Source of the DNA: Clostridiales bacterium oral taxon 876 str. F0540 | Lineage (GTDB): Bacteria; Bacillota; Clostridia; Clostridiales; Clostridiaceae | Length of the DNA: 64,000 nt | Assembly: GCA_000466585.1 (NCBI GenBank) | Contig: KE993473.1 | Coordinates: forward strand, 218,766-282,765 | Reading direction: 5' to 3' | Shown here: in pieces, positions 25,609 through 34,729 of the stretch | Numbering within the stretch: position 1 is the first letter of the stretch | Layout: every line of letters starts with the position of its first letter | Made by a program: the position numbers and the translations under genes | Notes under the pieces: model-generated | Seen by the model: only the letters and a program-made list of their open reading frames with translations | The model's database searches: none | What the model was told of the DNA's origin: nothing

Positions 25609-26293
25609 TTTTATAGCCTACCCCCCATACAGTTTTTATATATTGAGGCTTTCTTGAATCCGCTTCAAGCTTTTCTCTTATCTTTCGTATATGAACCATT
25701 ACTGTATTATCAGATTCAAAAAACTCTTCCTTCCATATGGTTTCATAAATCTTTTCTATGCTAAAAACCATACCCCTGTTTCTTGCAAGAAGGAATAGTA
25801 TATCAAACTCTCTGGGTGTTAGCTTTACTTCTCTATCAGCTACTCTTACCTCATGAGAGTTAACATCTATAGTTAAATCTCCTATTTCAATAATACTGTC
25901 ATTTTTTTCTGTTTTTACATTAAGTTTTGTATACCTTCTAAGCTGAGACTTGACTCTTGCCAAAAGCTCTAATGGATTAAAGGGTTTAGTCACATAGTCA
26001 TCCGCTCCGGTAGTAAGACCCATTATTTTATCCATATCCTCACTTTTAGCCGACAACATAATAATCGGCATATTTTTATCCTGCCTTATTTTCATGCAGG
26101 CTTCCATTCCGTCCATATTAGGCATCATTATATCCAGTATTATTAAATCTACATCTTCTTTTTCCAATATGTTTAAAGCTTCTAATCCGTTGGAGGCCTT
26201 AATTACCTTATAGCCATCATTATCTAAATATATACCAATTAAATCTCTAATTTCTTTTTCATCATCTACAACTAAAATAGTCTCTTTATCCAT
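25598..26293 (-). CDS. OmpR/PhoB-type response regulator
   Basis: 231 aa. Receiver domain with acidic pocket VVDDEKE, phosphoacceptor Asp54 (LIILDIMMP) and conserved Lys in VTKPFNPLEL. The winged helix at 135-228 has LTPREFDILFLLARN, SDNTVMVHIRKIREKLE and the terminal IKTVWGVGYKIEN. ATG ending at 26293 is chosen because GAGG lies nine bases upstream; a TTG three codons earlier is less likely. It is co-transcribed with the overlapping kinase gene. Confidence 0.94.
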   Translation of the reverse strand: MDKETILVVDDEKEIRDLIGIYLDNDGYKVIKASNGLEALNILEKEDVDLIILDIMMPNMDGMEACMKIRQDKNMPIIMLSAKSEDMDKIMGLTTGADDYVTKPFNPLELLARVKSQLRRYTKLNVKTEKNDSIIEIGDLTIDVNSHEVRVADREVKLTPREFDILFLLARNRGMVFSIEKIYETIWKEEFFESDNTVMVHIRKIREKLEADSRKPQYIKTVWGVGYKIEN

Positions 26294-26333
26294 GGCAACC
26301 AACCTCGTTTAAATTATTATTAAAGCATCGATT

Positions 26334-26348
26334 AGGGACGGTTAACAA
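26334..26348 (+). repeat. REP-like 15-mer, copy B
   Basis: AGGGACGGTTAACAA followed by TTTTAAGCATT. It lies in the 101-bp gap between the glycosyltransferase stop and the response-regulator start. Confidence 0.8.
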
Positions 26349-26394
26349 TTTTAAGCATTATCTTTGCTTTATAAATAGTATAACAAATGTTCCT

Positions 26395-27573
26395 TTACGC
26401 TCCAACTTGAACATTAATAAATTCTGAGTATTCAATAGTTTTATTGTAAGCTTCGAGAATATTAGACGCAAAGGTACTGCTTGAATACTCATCAGCTTTA
26501 GCTTGTGCCGCCTCGCTCATACTTAATCTTAAACTGTCATTTAATAGAATTCTGCTGATATAATCACTGAATTGTACTTCAGTTTTATAAGAGTATCCAT
26601 TTATGCCTTGAAGAACAACACCTTCTATACATTTATCATATTTGCATACTATTGGGCATCCTGTGCTTAAAGCCTCAAGATATGTTAAGCCCTGAGTTTC
26701 GCTTGTTGAAGCCGTAACAAATATATGCGCCAGTTTGTAATACTTATATACCTCTTCAGGTTTAACCATTCCGGCAAATATCACTTTACCTTCAAGCTTC
26801 ATATTATCCACCTGCTGCCTTAGCTCATCAATATAAGGTCCACCTCCAACAATAAGTAATTTTGTGTTTTCAGCCTTTTCTAAAACTGAAGGAAATAAAC
26901 TTATTATTTCTGATATGTTTTTTTCTTCAGCAATTCTTCCCACATAAGCAATTATTTTATCTTCTTTTTTTAAATTAAGCTTTCTATATAATTCTTCTTT
27001 TTCTTCTTTCGAAATTTCTCTTTGGAACTTTCTTAGATCTATTCCTGTTGGAACAACATGCATGTAAGTATTTACTCCATAACCTTCAAGCACTTCTTTA
27101 GTTTTATCTGTAGGAGCCACAACCCCATCCAGACTGTTTAGAAGGAGCTTTGTAAACATAGCCGCAGCACCCTTTTTTATCACTCTGCCATTAAGTATAT
27201 ATTTTAGATAATCTTCATACAATGTGTGGTAAGTATGAATATGAGGTATATTAAGCTTCCTAGCTATATGTTTAGCTGCGATCATTGTAGAAAACTCAGT
27301 CTGTGAATGAACTATATCAGGCTTCCAGTCCAAAATTTCCTTTACGAGCTTATTGTAAAACGGAACTTTTATTCTTGCATCAGGATATATACCGGCCTTT
27401 ACAGATTTTAAATAATATATGTCTCCCTCTGACCATTCCTCTGATCTATGAGATAAGGTAAGTATTTTAACTTCATGTCCTTTAGCCTTTAGCTCTTTAT
27501 ATAAATTATTAGTAGATGTCACTACTCCGTTTATCATTGGAAAATAAGTATCTGTTGTTATCAATATCTTCAT
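26395..27573 (-). CDS. GT4-family glycosyltransferase, diacylglycerol glucosyltransferase-like
   Basis: 392 aa, GT-B fold. The N-terminal glycine-rich start ILITTDTYFPMINGVVTSTN, the region IPHIHTYHTLYEDYLKY and the C-terminal sugar-nucleotide site (VGRIAEEKNISEIISLF, STSETQGLTYLEAL with the E-x7-E pair) match the branch that includes mono-glucosyldiacylglycerol synthases and PimB-like enzymes. It probably adds a sugar to a membrane lipid on the cytoplasmic face; a polysaccharide role is an alternative. Of two adjacent ATG codons, the second (ending 27573) is better spaced from GGGGGG. Confidence 0.87.
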   Translation of the reverse strand: MKILITTDTYFPMINGVVTSTNNLYKELKAKGHEVKILTLSHRSEEWSEGDIYYLKSVKAGIYPDARIKVPFYNKLVKEILDWKPDIVHSQTEFSTMIAAKHIARKLNIPHIHTYHTLYEDYLKYILNGRVIKKGAAAMFTKLLLNSLDGVVAPTDKTKEVLEGYGVNTYMHVVPTGIDLRKFQREISKEEKEELYRKLNLKKEDKIIAYVGRIAEEKNISEIISLFPSVLEKAENTKLLIVGGGPYIDELRQQVDNMKLEGKVIFAGMVKPEEVYKYYKLAHIFVTASTSETQGLTYLEALSTGCPIVCKYDKCIEGVVLQGINGYSYKTEVQFSDYISRILLNDSLRLSMSEAAQAKADEYSSSTFASNILEAYNKTIEYSEFINVQVGA

Positions 27574-27971
27574 CATTGTTCCCCCCAAATATTTCTTTAA
27601 GAACAATATTAATTATAAAATCCATATCTTAATTATTTATCTTACTATTTCTTAATTATTTCTTAATTTTTGCGATTAGTTTGGTAAATGTAGATGGTAG
27701 ATATAAATAGGGACGGTTAACAAATCTATTAACTTATGATTACTTAATTATATAAGATTCATTTGATTCAACAATCCAGCTTGGCATATTTGCTGAGACT
27801 TATAGATTTTTAGAATTGTTGTCTTATCCTTTAAGCGGGATAAGAGTTTCTATAGAATTGATTGTTTTTACTTTACTAACTAGGTATCACAAGTATAGCT
27901 TGTACATATTATAATTAAATGTGCTTATCTCTCAATTATCTACTTTTCATTTTAAGAATATATATACTGCT
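27574..27971. other. Intergenic region left of the RAYT gene
   Basis: A 398-bp A+T-rich gap. It contains a repeated ATTTCTTAATT motif (about 27645-27670), REP copy C (27709-27724) and a 7-bp hairpin (CTTATCC/GGATAAG, about 27824-27844). No coding sequence is seen. The segment from 27709 to the RAYT stop is presumably part of the transposase unit. Confidence 0.5.
27709..27724 (+). repeat. REP-like repeat, copy C (left inverted flank of RAYT)
   Basis: AGGGACGGTTAACAAA. Its inverted partner is at 28967-28982; the two bracket a 1.27-kb segment whose only gene is the transposase. Confidence 0.85.
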
Positions 27972-28895
27972 CTAATAATTACATTCAATAAAGTCATTGA
28001 TAATGTTTTTATAGGATTTATCGTCTTTAATTAATGATACTCCTATACTGCACAATTTGGATATCCTTGAACTTGTTATATTCCCTAGTATACAGCATAT
28101 TTCCTTGCAGCTTACACCGCAGAAATTTCTTAGAAGAACAATCAGAAGGGCTTTTGCTTCAATCATATCTTTTCTATATTTTATATGAATAAGGCAGCTT
28201 TCTATTTTAAGTCTATCTTGAATATATTTTACTACATCCTCAGTATTTTTATTTCTCGCTAATATTTTTCTTCCGCTTCTGTATTCAGTCTTTTCATCTT
28301 GAAACTCTGCCTCTTCCTCTTTGATTTCTTCAATATCAACAGTTCTAGTTCTGTTAACAAGCTCCATATACCATTTTCTTAAACGTTTTTTATTTCCATT
28401 GAACAAACTTAGTACAAATCTATCATCCACAAGATTAAATTCATCCTTTCTAAGGCCAAGATATATAGCTAAACTTGAATAAATATATTTCTCGGGCTGA
28501 CTTTTATACTTGGGTATATCTAAAGGATTATTATGTATATATGCAGATAGGCTTATAAGATATCTATTATTCTCTACTATCTTACTTTTAAATCTGTCTT
28601 GAAAAAGATGTCCATGCCTTTTATGAATATTATTAAAATAGTTTGCGTACTTAAAATTTATACAATGCATTATTTTTGATATATCAGCACCATTTGAATC
28701 AATAATTAAATGAACATGATTATCCATAAGGCAATATGCATACACTCTAAAATTATATACTATCTGGTATTCTTTTAATATTTTCATATACTGCTTTTTG
28801 TCATCCTCTGATTTAAACAAATCAACTTCACTTATGCTTCTTGCCATAATATGATATATTGCTTCTTCCGACTTTTTTCTTGCTGCTCTAGGCAT
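27972..28895 (-). CDS. REP-associated tyrosine transposase (RAYT, Y1_Tnp) with DnaA-like C-terminus
   Basis: 307 aa. The N-terminal ~150 residues form an IS200-like Y1 HUH nuclease domain: start ARKKSEEAIYHIMARSIS, HUH motif YCLMDNHVHLIID and the catalytic-tyrosine region LSAYIHNNPLDIPKY. HGHLFQDRFKSK is also typical of RAYTs. The C-terminal ~80 residues (LLRNFCGVSCKEICCILG...SSRISKLC) look like a DnaA domain IV helix-turn-helix, as seen in Firmicute members. RAYTs act on REP sequences in single-stranded DNA. Start ATG ends at 28895, with GGGGTG six bases upstream inside a stable hairpin. Confidence 0.9.
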   Translation of the reverse strand: MPRAARKKSEEAIYHIMARSISEVDLFKSEDDKKQYMKILKEYQIVYNFRVYAYCLMDNHVHLIIDSNGADISKIMHCINFKYANYFNNIHKRHGHLFQDRFKSKIVENNRYLISLSAYIHNNPLDIPKYKSQPEKYIYSSLAIYLGLRKDEFNLVDDRFVLSLFNGNKKRLRKWYMELVNRTRTVDIEEIKEEEAEFQDEKTEYRSGRKILARNKNTEDVVKYIQDRLKIESCLIHIKYRKDMIEAKALLIVLLRNFCGVSCKEICCILGNITSSRISKLCSIGVSLIKDDKSYKNIINDFIECNY

Positions 28896-28900
28896 AAATA

Positions 28901-28950
28901 CACCCCACTTGTGTTTGAATTTATTTCAAATTCTATCCACAAGTGGGGTG
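28901..28950 (-). promoter_or_regulatory. Hairpin sequestering the RAYT ribosome-binding site
   Basis: CACCCCACTTGTG (28901-28913) and CACAAGTGGGGTG (28938-28950) are a perfect 13-bp inverted repeat with a 24-base spacer that is itself partly palindromic. On the minus strand the 3' arm contains the GGGGTG before the RAYT ATG, so the mRNA hairpin should hide the ribosome-binding site and keep transposase levels low. Confidence 0.7.
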
Positions 28951-28966
28951 CATTAAACATCTTTAT

Positions 28967-28982
28967 TTTGTTAACCGTCCCT
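28967..28982 (-). repeat. REP-like repeat, copy D (right inverted flank of RAYT)
   Basis: On the minus strand AGGGACGGTTAACAAA, the exact 16-base inverted partner of copy C. It ends seven bases before the stop codon of the chemoreceptor gene. Confidence 0.85.
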
Positions 28983-28988
28983 AGTTTC

Positions 28989-30986
28989 CTAAATCTTAAA
29001 CGCTTTAATCATTTCATCAAGCTTTTGTGATAAAATCCTTAGCTCCTCAGCTGAAGCCAATACTTCCTGAAGACCTGCCGACTGTTCCTCTGAAGAAGCA
29101 CTTACCTCTTCTGTAGTAGCTGCAGTTTCCTGTGATACCGTAGCTATACTTGTAATTTTTTCGATAACTTCATCTCTTCTAGCGCTTACACTTTGAAGAG
29201 TATCGTTCACTGAATTTATATTTTCCTCAAGAAGCTTTATAGCGCCTTCTATATTATTAAAACTTAAGTTGGTATCTTCAACACCTTTTTCTGAGTTAAC
29301 AGCTAATTTTGATACAAGCTCTATCTTGCCAAATACTAAATCTATGCTTTGTCTAATATCATTTATAACTTTATTTATTTCCTCAGCCGAGCTCGAAGAC
29401 TGTTCTGCAAGCTTTCTAACTTCGTCTGCTACAACAGCAAATCCTCTTCCTGCTTCCCCTGCTCTAGCCGCTTCTATGCTTGCATTAAGTGCCAGAAGGC
29501 TTGTCTGTTCTGTAATAGACTTTATAGTGTCAGTTATTGAACTAATCTTATTAGAATTCTGAGCTAAAACATTTATTCCTTGCTCAAGCTCTAGATTTGC
29601 ATTAGATGTTTCTTTAAAAGCATCCTTTAATCTAGCTATAACTGAGGTTCCTTCCTGAGTAGATTTTTTTACATTTTCAGAAGCTGTAAGCATACTCAAG
29701 CTGCTTTCGATTGCTTTATTTACATCATCACCAAGCTTATTTACTATAATTGAGCTTTCATCTAGACTTTCAGCCTGATCCTGAGCTCCTTCAGATATTT
29801 GCTGAACTGCTTTAGAAACTTCTTCGCCAACTTCAGTAGATTGCTCCATTATTGAAACTAAACCCTCTGAAGATTCTTTAACTCCAACCGAGGTATCTAT
29901 GATACCTTTCAAAAGCATAACTATATTTGATATCATTTTATTTATAGAATTAGTAATCATTTCAACTTCATAACTTGATTTTTTATTCTCTGCTATTACT
30001 GTAAAATCACCTTCGCTAGCCTTATCTAAAACTCCTAGAAGTTTATTAATTGGGTTAGCTATTGAACCTGAAAACCAAACGCCCACAATAGTAGCTAGAA
30101 TACAAAGAATTAATGAAATGATTATCGAGGCCATTGTACTTTTACTAATTGCGTTGGTTACTTCTGATTCAGGTATAAGTCCAACTATTTTCCAAGATGT
30201 TTCAGATTCTGTTAAAGAATAAGTTACATAACTTTTTCCTGAAATCGTATGTTTCTCTTTACTTCCTTTTGAATTGAGAATTTCATCTATCCATTTTTCA
30301 TCTTTTGAAGTCTTCCCTAAGAGAGCAGAATCTTGATGCGCAATTATTGTTCCTGTCTTGTCCATAACTGCAGCATACCCTGAATCCCCAAGTTTAACCT
30401 GAGATACGAGTTTAGAAATCGTTGAAAGCTTGACATCAATTCCTACAACTCCAACTACCTGATTAGTTTTAGAGTCCTTAACAGCCTTTGCAAATGTGAT
30501 CTCATATACTCCCTTTTGAATCGAATCCTCATAAGGCTGTGTAATAGCAACTTGTCCATCTTTCTCTAATGCAAGCTTATACCAATTAGTTTTTGTTGGA
30601 TCATAACTGCTTGGAAGTTCCTGTTTAGGGGCTAAAATCATTTTTCCGTTACTTATGCCATAATATACGTTTAACACATCTTTATGTGTGGATAAAAATG
30701 ATTCAAAAGATTTTAAAAGCCATACTTCCGAATCCTTGTTATCTAGTATTGCCATTACATTTGGATCTTGTGAAAGCATATTAACGGACTCAATATTACT
30801 TTTGTTATTTGCCTTAATAGTTTCAGATATCCAGTTTACATTGTCAGAAAGGTTGCTTTCATATTGCTTATTAAGCATACTTCTGGTGTTTAAAGAATTA
30901 TATGCTGTTATGATAAAAACCGGTACAACTATAGCTGCTATAAGCATGATAACTATCTGTGTTTTAAGTTTAGTTCTTTTTTTCAT
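28989..30986 (-). CDS. Methyl-accepting chemotaxis protein with dCache sensor domain
   Basis: A 665-aa transmembrane chemoreceptor. TM1 is at residues about 10-30, a double-Cache periplasmic-type sensor at about 35-280 ([34 protein letters not shown]), TM2 at about 287-307, then HAMP and a long coiled-coil signalling domain. The hairpin tip carries [36 protein letters not shown] conserved residues. dCache receptors commonly bind amino acids or small organic acids. RBS GAGGTGAG. It is the last minus-strand gene before the RAYT unit. Confidence 0.95.
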   Translation of the reverse strand: MKKRTKLKTQIVIMLIAAIVVPVFIITAYNSLNTRSMLNKQYESNLSDNVNWISETIKANNKSNIESVNMLSQDPNVMAILDNKDSEVWLLKSFESFLSTHKDVLNVYYGISNGKMILAPKQELPSSYDPTKTNWYKLALEKDGQVAITQPYEDSIQKGVYEITFAKAVKDSKTNQVVGVVGIDVKLSTISKLVSQVKLGDSGYAAVMDKTGTIIAHQDSALLGKTSKDEKWIDEILNSKGSKEKHTISGKSYVTYSLTESETSWKIVGLIPESEVTNAISKSTMASIIISLILCILATIVGVWFSGSIANPINKLLGVLDKASEGDFTVIAENKKSSYEVEMITNSINKMISNIVMLLKGIIDTSVGVKESSEGLVSIMEQSTEVGEEVSKAVQQISEGAQDQAESLDESSIIVNKLGDDVNKAIESSLSMLTASENVKKSTQEGTSVIARLKDAFKETSNANLELEQGINVLAQNSNKISSITDTIKSITEQTSLLALNASIEAARAGEAGRGFAVVADEVRKLAEQSSSSAEEINKVINDIRQSIDLVFGKIELVSKLAVNSEKGVEDTNLSFNNIEGAIKLLEENINSVNDTLQSVSARRDEVIEKITSIATVSQETAATTEEVSASSEEQSAGLQEVLASAEELRILSQKLDEMIKAFKI

Positions 30987-31201
30987 AGACTCACCTCATT
31001 TTCGTTAATACAAATAAATATATTTCTAATCAACTTATTTTACTATAGTAATTCGATATTTTTATACACAACTTTATAATTATCGACTAATTTCACATAA
31101 TTTCACATAATTGTTCATAATGGGCTTGAATCATACATCCATGATTAATAAAGCTATTGAAGAATTCTTTTTTATTACGCGTAAACTAAGCTAATATATA
31201 A

Positions 31202-31241
31202 AAAAGACTCTTAAGGTTAATATTTATCTTAAAAGTCTTTT
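31202..31241 (-). terminator. Terminator after the amidohydrolase gene
   Basis: An interrupted stem of AAAAGACT...TTAAG with CTTAA...AGTCTTTT. On the minus strand it is followed by TTTTTTATATA. It sits between the amidohydrolase stop and the chemoreceptor promoter region; two direct TTCACATAAT copies (about 31088-31108) lie farther left. Confidence 0.75.
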
Positions 31242-31277
31242 ACTGTTTATATTTTTATTTATCCTTAAGCAAACAAC

Positions 31278-32486
31278 TTAATTCTTGTTAACCGTCCCCT
31301 CTTCCGTTATGCTTATTTTATCCTTAAATCTGTCATGTACATAAACAATATCTCCATTAATAATTGTACTCACTACCTTAGACATCATGTCTAGAGGATA
31401 ACCGCTATATATTGTCAAGTCAGCATCTAAGCCTTCTTCTATTCTTCCCAGTCTATCTTCACAGCCTAAGATCTCTGCACTATTTGATGTTACACACTTT
31501 AAGGCATCTACCGCGCTCAATCCTTCTGAAACAGTTAATATGGCAACAGGTCTTAACTGATCTATAGTATTGTATGGATGATCTGTAGTAATTCCTATCT
31601 TAACTCCTGCAGCAACAAGCTTTGCAGCAAGACTATAGTCTCTTCCTTTAAGTTCAATTTTAATTCTTGGTGTCCAAATAGGTCCAAGTGCTATTGGAAC
31701 TTTTTTCTCTGCAAGATATTCCTTTATAGCTTCAGATTCTGTTCCATGTTCAATAACAAGCTTTTTAATGTTAAACTCTTCTGCCACCCTTATAGCAGTG
31801 ACCATATCATCAGCTCTATGGGCATGAGCTCGAAGATATATATCACCTTTAAGTACAGGTATTATAGCTTCAAGCTTCATATCTCTTTCTTTGAGTTTTC
31901 CATTTTCTTTATTATACATGTAATCTTGGGCTTTCATAAAGGTCTCTCTAATTAAAGCCGCAACTCCCATTCTTGTAACAGGACATTTTTGATTTGTTCC
32001 ATATGTGCTAATCGGGTCCTCACCAAAAGCCACTTTAAGGCCTAAAGGATTCTTTACAAGCATTTTGTCTATTATGTGTCCATAGGTTTTCATAACAAAA
32101 TTTTGACCTGCTATAGGGTTGTTGCTTCCTGGAGTGCACATGATAGTGGTAACACCTGATTTAATTGCATCCAAAAAAGCTACATCCATTGGATTTACGG
32201 CATCGAGTGCTCTTACATGAGGTGTTACAGGGTCAGAGGTTTCATTATTATCAAGTCCAAGCTTTCCTACAGCTTCTTCTATAATTCCCATATGAGTATG
32301 TATATCAACCATACCGGGTAAAACGTAATTTTCTTTAACATCTATTACCTTAAGATTTTCAGCCTCGAAGTCTATATTATCTGAAATCTGCTTTATCTTA
32401 TCTCCTTCTATTAATATATCCTTTTTATTCTCCTTGCCGCTGTTCATATCTATAATAAGACAGTTTTTTAATAACAAATGCTGCAT
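31278..32486 (-). CDS. Metal-dependent amidohydrolase (imidazolonepropionase-like)
   Basis: A 402-aa TIM-barrel amidohydrolase. The metal ligands are visible in VLPGMVDIHTHMG (HxH), YLRAHAHRADD, LVIEHGTES and GITTDHPYN (final Asp). The N- and C-terminal beta segments (LLKNCLIIDMNSG, ADLTIYSGYPLDMM) form the usual urease-like domain. It is close to the COG1228 group; the substrate is unknown, possibly a cyclic amide or N-acyl amino acid. The last codons (EEGTVNKN) are contributed by REP copy E, so the C-terminal tail is probably not ancestral. RBS AGGGAG. Confidence 0.9.
   Translation of the reverse strand: MQHLLLKNCLIIDMNSGKENKKDILIEGDKIKQISDNIDFEAENLKVIDVKENYVLPGMVDIHTHMGIIEEAVGKLGLDNNETSDPVTPHVRALDAVNPMDVAFLDAIKSGVTTIMCTPGSNNPIAGQNFVMKTYGHIIDKMLVKNPLGLKVAFGEDPISTYGTNQKCPVTRMGVAALIRETFMKAQDYMYNKENGKLKERDMKLEAIIPVLKGDIYLRAHAHRADDMVTAIRVAEEFNIKKLVIEHGTESEAIKEYLAEKKVPIALGPIWTPRIKIELKGRDYSLAAKLVAAGVKIGITTDHPYNTIDQLRPVAILTVSEGLSAVDALKCVTSNSAEILGCEDRLGRIEEGLDADLTIYSGYPLDMMSKVVSTIINGDIVYVHDRFKDKISITEEGTVNKN
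31285..31300 (-). repeat. REP-like 15-mer, copy E, inside the amidohydrolase 3' end
   Basis: On the minus strand AGGGGACGGTTAACAA (31300-31285) encodes the last residues before the stop codon of the amidohydrolase. It has the same orientation as copy D. Confidence 0.8.
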
Positions 32487-32567
32487 TAAATTATCTCTCC
32501 CTTTTAATAATTATCATTTAATTATTGTTCCAAAATACAGCACGTATAATACATTGTTGCAAAATAA

Positions 32568-32620
32568 AAAACTGAGAAACCACTACTTGTTTAGCAGCAT
32601 CTCAGCTTTTTATTATATAA
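32568..32620 (-). terminator. Terminator after the soluble chemoreceptor gene
   Basis: CTGAGA and TCTCAG arms enclose a partly paired interior, and on the minus strand the structure is followed by TTTTTTATTTT. It separates the chemoreceptor and amidohydrolase units. Confidence 0.7.
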
Positions 32621-32631
32621 TTATAGTATTA

Positions 32632-33483
32632 CTAAGTAGTCAGTGTATCAGCAATTTCAATTATCATTTTTGTGTGTTCATTTAAACTTTCCATTGAAGC
32701 ATTTATCTCTTCTGTAGCAGCTGCCTGATCTTCTGAAAGAGAATTTAGACCGGCCGCACTTTTGGCAATCTTATTTACTAAATCAGTTATTTCTTGTAAC
32801 TTCTTAGTTATTTCTCCTACATGGCCGCTTGTATCTTGAGCCAATTTTCTTACCTCGCCTGCAACTACAGCAAATCCTTTTCCCATTTCTCCAGCTCGTG
32901 CTGCCTCAATAGCAGCATTCAAGGAAAGTAACCGAGTTTGATTTGCTATCTGTTGAATTATATTTGTTACAAAACCTATGTTACCAAGTTCGCTTTGAGC
33001 TTGATTTGAGTTAACAGCTAATTCCTTTACAGAGGAAGCTAACTCGCTGGCATTTTTTGCTATTCCTGCACTAGCTTGCATTGTGTACATTGTAGTATCA
33101 TTTATTTGCATAGTCATTTCTTTTAAAAGCTGCTGCTTAAGTATTGGGGATGTAATACCAATAGCCCCAAGTACATTGCCATCTTTAATCACTGGTACAG
33201 CTATTCCTACATAACCGATTCCTAAAGGTGAACTTTCCTTTGATATGCTTTTAAAAATTCTCTTTCTCTTATTAACTGCTTCATAGGTTACAGTACCAGG
33301 CTTAAGTACATCACCTGCCTTAACTCCAAGTCTCATTTCCTTTGACTCATAAACAGCTATCATTTCTTTTGTATTTGTTACAACCACTGTACTTGCTCCA
33401 TCAAATAAATCAAATATAATTTTTCCAGTTTCTTTAATATTATTGTACTGCTCTTCGTTGTTATCACTGGTGTTTAAAAACAT
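32632..33483 (-). CDS. Soluble methyl-accepting chemotaxis-type signalling protein
   Basis: 283 aa without transmembrane segments. Residues about 15-125 look like a PAS/GAF-type small-molecule sensor ([38 protein letters not shown]). The second half is a short chemoreceptor signalling domain with [35 protein letters not shown] tip residues. The compact layout is typical of cytoplasmic receptors in clostridia. It lies downstream of the arginine deiminase genes behind their terminator, so a link to arginine sensing is only suggestive. RBS AGGGGG. Confidence 0.9.
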   Translation of the reverse strand: MFLNTSDNNEEQYNNIKETGKIIFDLFDGASTVVVTNTKEMIAVYESKEMRLGVKAGDVLKPGTVTYEAVNKRKRIFKSISKESSPLGIGYVGIAVPVIKDGNVLGAIGITSPILKQQLLKEMTMQINDTTMYTMQASAGIAKNASELASSVKELAVNSNQAQSELGNIGFVTNIIQQIANQTRLLSLNAAIEAARAGEMGKGFAVVAGEVRKLAQDTSGHVGEITKKLQEITDLVNKIAKSAAGLNSLSEDQAAATEEINASMESLNEHTKMIIEIADTLTT

Positions 33484-33604
33484 AACCTAGTCCCCCTAAA
33501 AACCTGATAAAATAAATTTAGTACAATAATATCACTTTTTTCGACATTGTTCAATCGTTTTCAACATTGTTTTCCAAGTAAATTGTTGGTTTTATGTAAA
33601 ATAA

Positions 33605-33638
33605 AAAATCTCTGAACCTTAGTCCAGAGATCTTTTTC
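33605..33638 (-). terminator. Terminator of the arginine deiminase operon
   Basis: AAAAATCTCTG pairs with CAGAGATCTTTTT, with a T-run on the minus strand, immediately after the carbamoyltransferase stop codon. Confidence 0.85.
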
Positions 33639-33643
33639 GCTTA

Positions 33644-34642
33644 TTAAGCTCCTAATGTAGCAACCATAACAGCTTTTATAGTATGCATTCTGTTTTCTGC
33701 TTCATCAAATACTACCGAGTGCTTGCTTTCAAACACTTCATCTGTTACTTCCATTTCCTTAAGTCCAAACTTGTTGTATATATCTTTTCCAACAGTTGTT
33801 TTTAAATCATGGAAAGCTGGAAGACAATGTTCAAATAACACATTTGGATTTCCAGTCATTTTAAGCATTTCCATAGTAACTTGGAATGGCTTTAATAAAT
33901 TTATTCTTTCTTCCCAAACTGAGTCTGGTTCTCCCATAGATACCCAAACGTCAGTATAAATTACATCTGCGTCCTTAACTCCTTCTGCAATGTTGTCTGT
34001 GCAGGTTATCTTAGCTCCTGTTTCTTCTGCAACAGCTAAGCATTTATCAAGAAGATCCTTTGCTGGGAACAAGCTTTTTGGTGATACCATTCTAAAGTCC
34101 ATACCCATCTTAGCAGCGCCTATCATAAGTGCATTTGCAACATTGTTTCTTCCATCTCCTGAATATACAAATACCATTTTATTGTATGGCTTATTTAAAT
34201 GTTCCTGTGCAGTTAAGAAGTCAGCTAAAACCTGTGTTGGATGGTCAGCATCAGTTAATCCATTCCAAACCGGAACTCCTGAATATTTTGCTAAATCTTC
34301 AACAGTTTTTTGAGAATAGCCTCTATATTCAATACCATCAAACATTCTTCCAAGAACTCTAGCTGTATCAGGTATAGATTCCTTTTTGCCCATTTGGCTT
34401 CCGGATGGTCCTAGATAAGTTACATGAGCTCCTTGGTCATAAGCTGCAACTTCAAAAGCACATCTTGTTCTAGTTGAATCTTTTTCAAATAAAAGAGCAA
34501 TATTCTTTCCTTTTAATTTTTGCTGTTCAGTTCCGGCATATTTTGCTCTCTTTAATTCTGCTGATAAATCGAGCATAAATTGTATTTCCTTTGGTGAAAA
34601 ATCTAAAAGAGTTAAAAAGCTTCTGTTTCTTAAATTATACAT
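33644..34642 (-). CDS. arcB: Ornithine carbamoyltransferase (catabolic, ADI pathway)
   Basis: 332 aa. Converts citrulline and phosphate to ornithine and carbamoyl phosphate in the ADI pathway (reversible). The carbamoyl-phosphate loop is [15 protein letters not shown]. The ornithine-binding motif is [20 protein letters not shown], and the catalytic cysteine region is [14 protein letters not shown]. It could equally be labelled argF; its place third in an arcC-arcA-otc operon favours the catabolic role. RBS GGGAGG. The 87-bp gap after arcA shows no strong terminator. Confidence 0.95.
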   Translation of the reverse strand: MYNLRNRSFLTLLDFSPKEIQFMLDLSAELKRAKYAGTEQQKLKGKNIALLFEKDSTRTRCAFEVAAYDQGAHVTYLGPSGSQMGKKESIPDTARVLGRMFDGIEYRGYSQKTVEDLAKYSGVPVWNGLTDADHPTQVLADFLTAQEHLNKPYNKMVFVYSGDGRNNVANALMIGAAKMGMDFRMVSPKSLFPAKDLLDKCLAVAEETGAKITCTDNIAEGVKDADVIYTDVWVSMGEPDSVWEERINLLKPFQVTMEMLKMTGNPNVLFEHCLPAFHDLKTTVGKDIYNKFGLKEMEVTDEVFESKHSVVFDEAENRMHTIKAVMVATLGA

Positions 34643-34729
34643 GGCGAATTCCTCCCATTAATTAACACTTTATCTTTTATATAACTTTTAATTGGTATTA
34701 ATATTCAAGATAATCTATTTAACGATTGA

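Noticed and set aside
31578..31955. 125-codon plus-strand frame antisense to the amidohydrolase
   Set aside because: Low-complexity Ser/Cys/Phe/Asn composition typical of an antisense shadow; no RBS and complete overlap with a well-supported gene.
33644..34642. Anabolic ornithine carbamoyltransferase of arginine biosynthesis
   Set aside because: The operon with arcC and arcA and the absence of other arg biosynthesis genes favour the catabolic role, though sequence alone cannot exclude the other direction.
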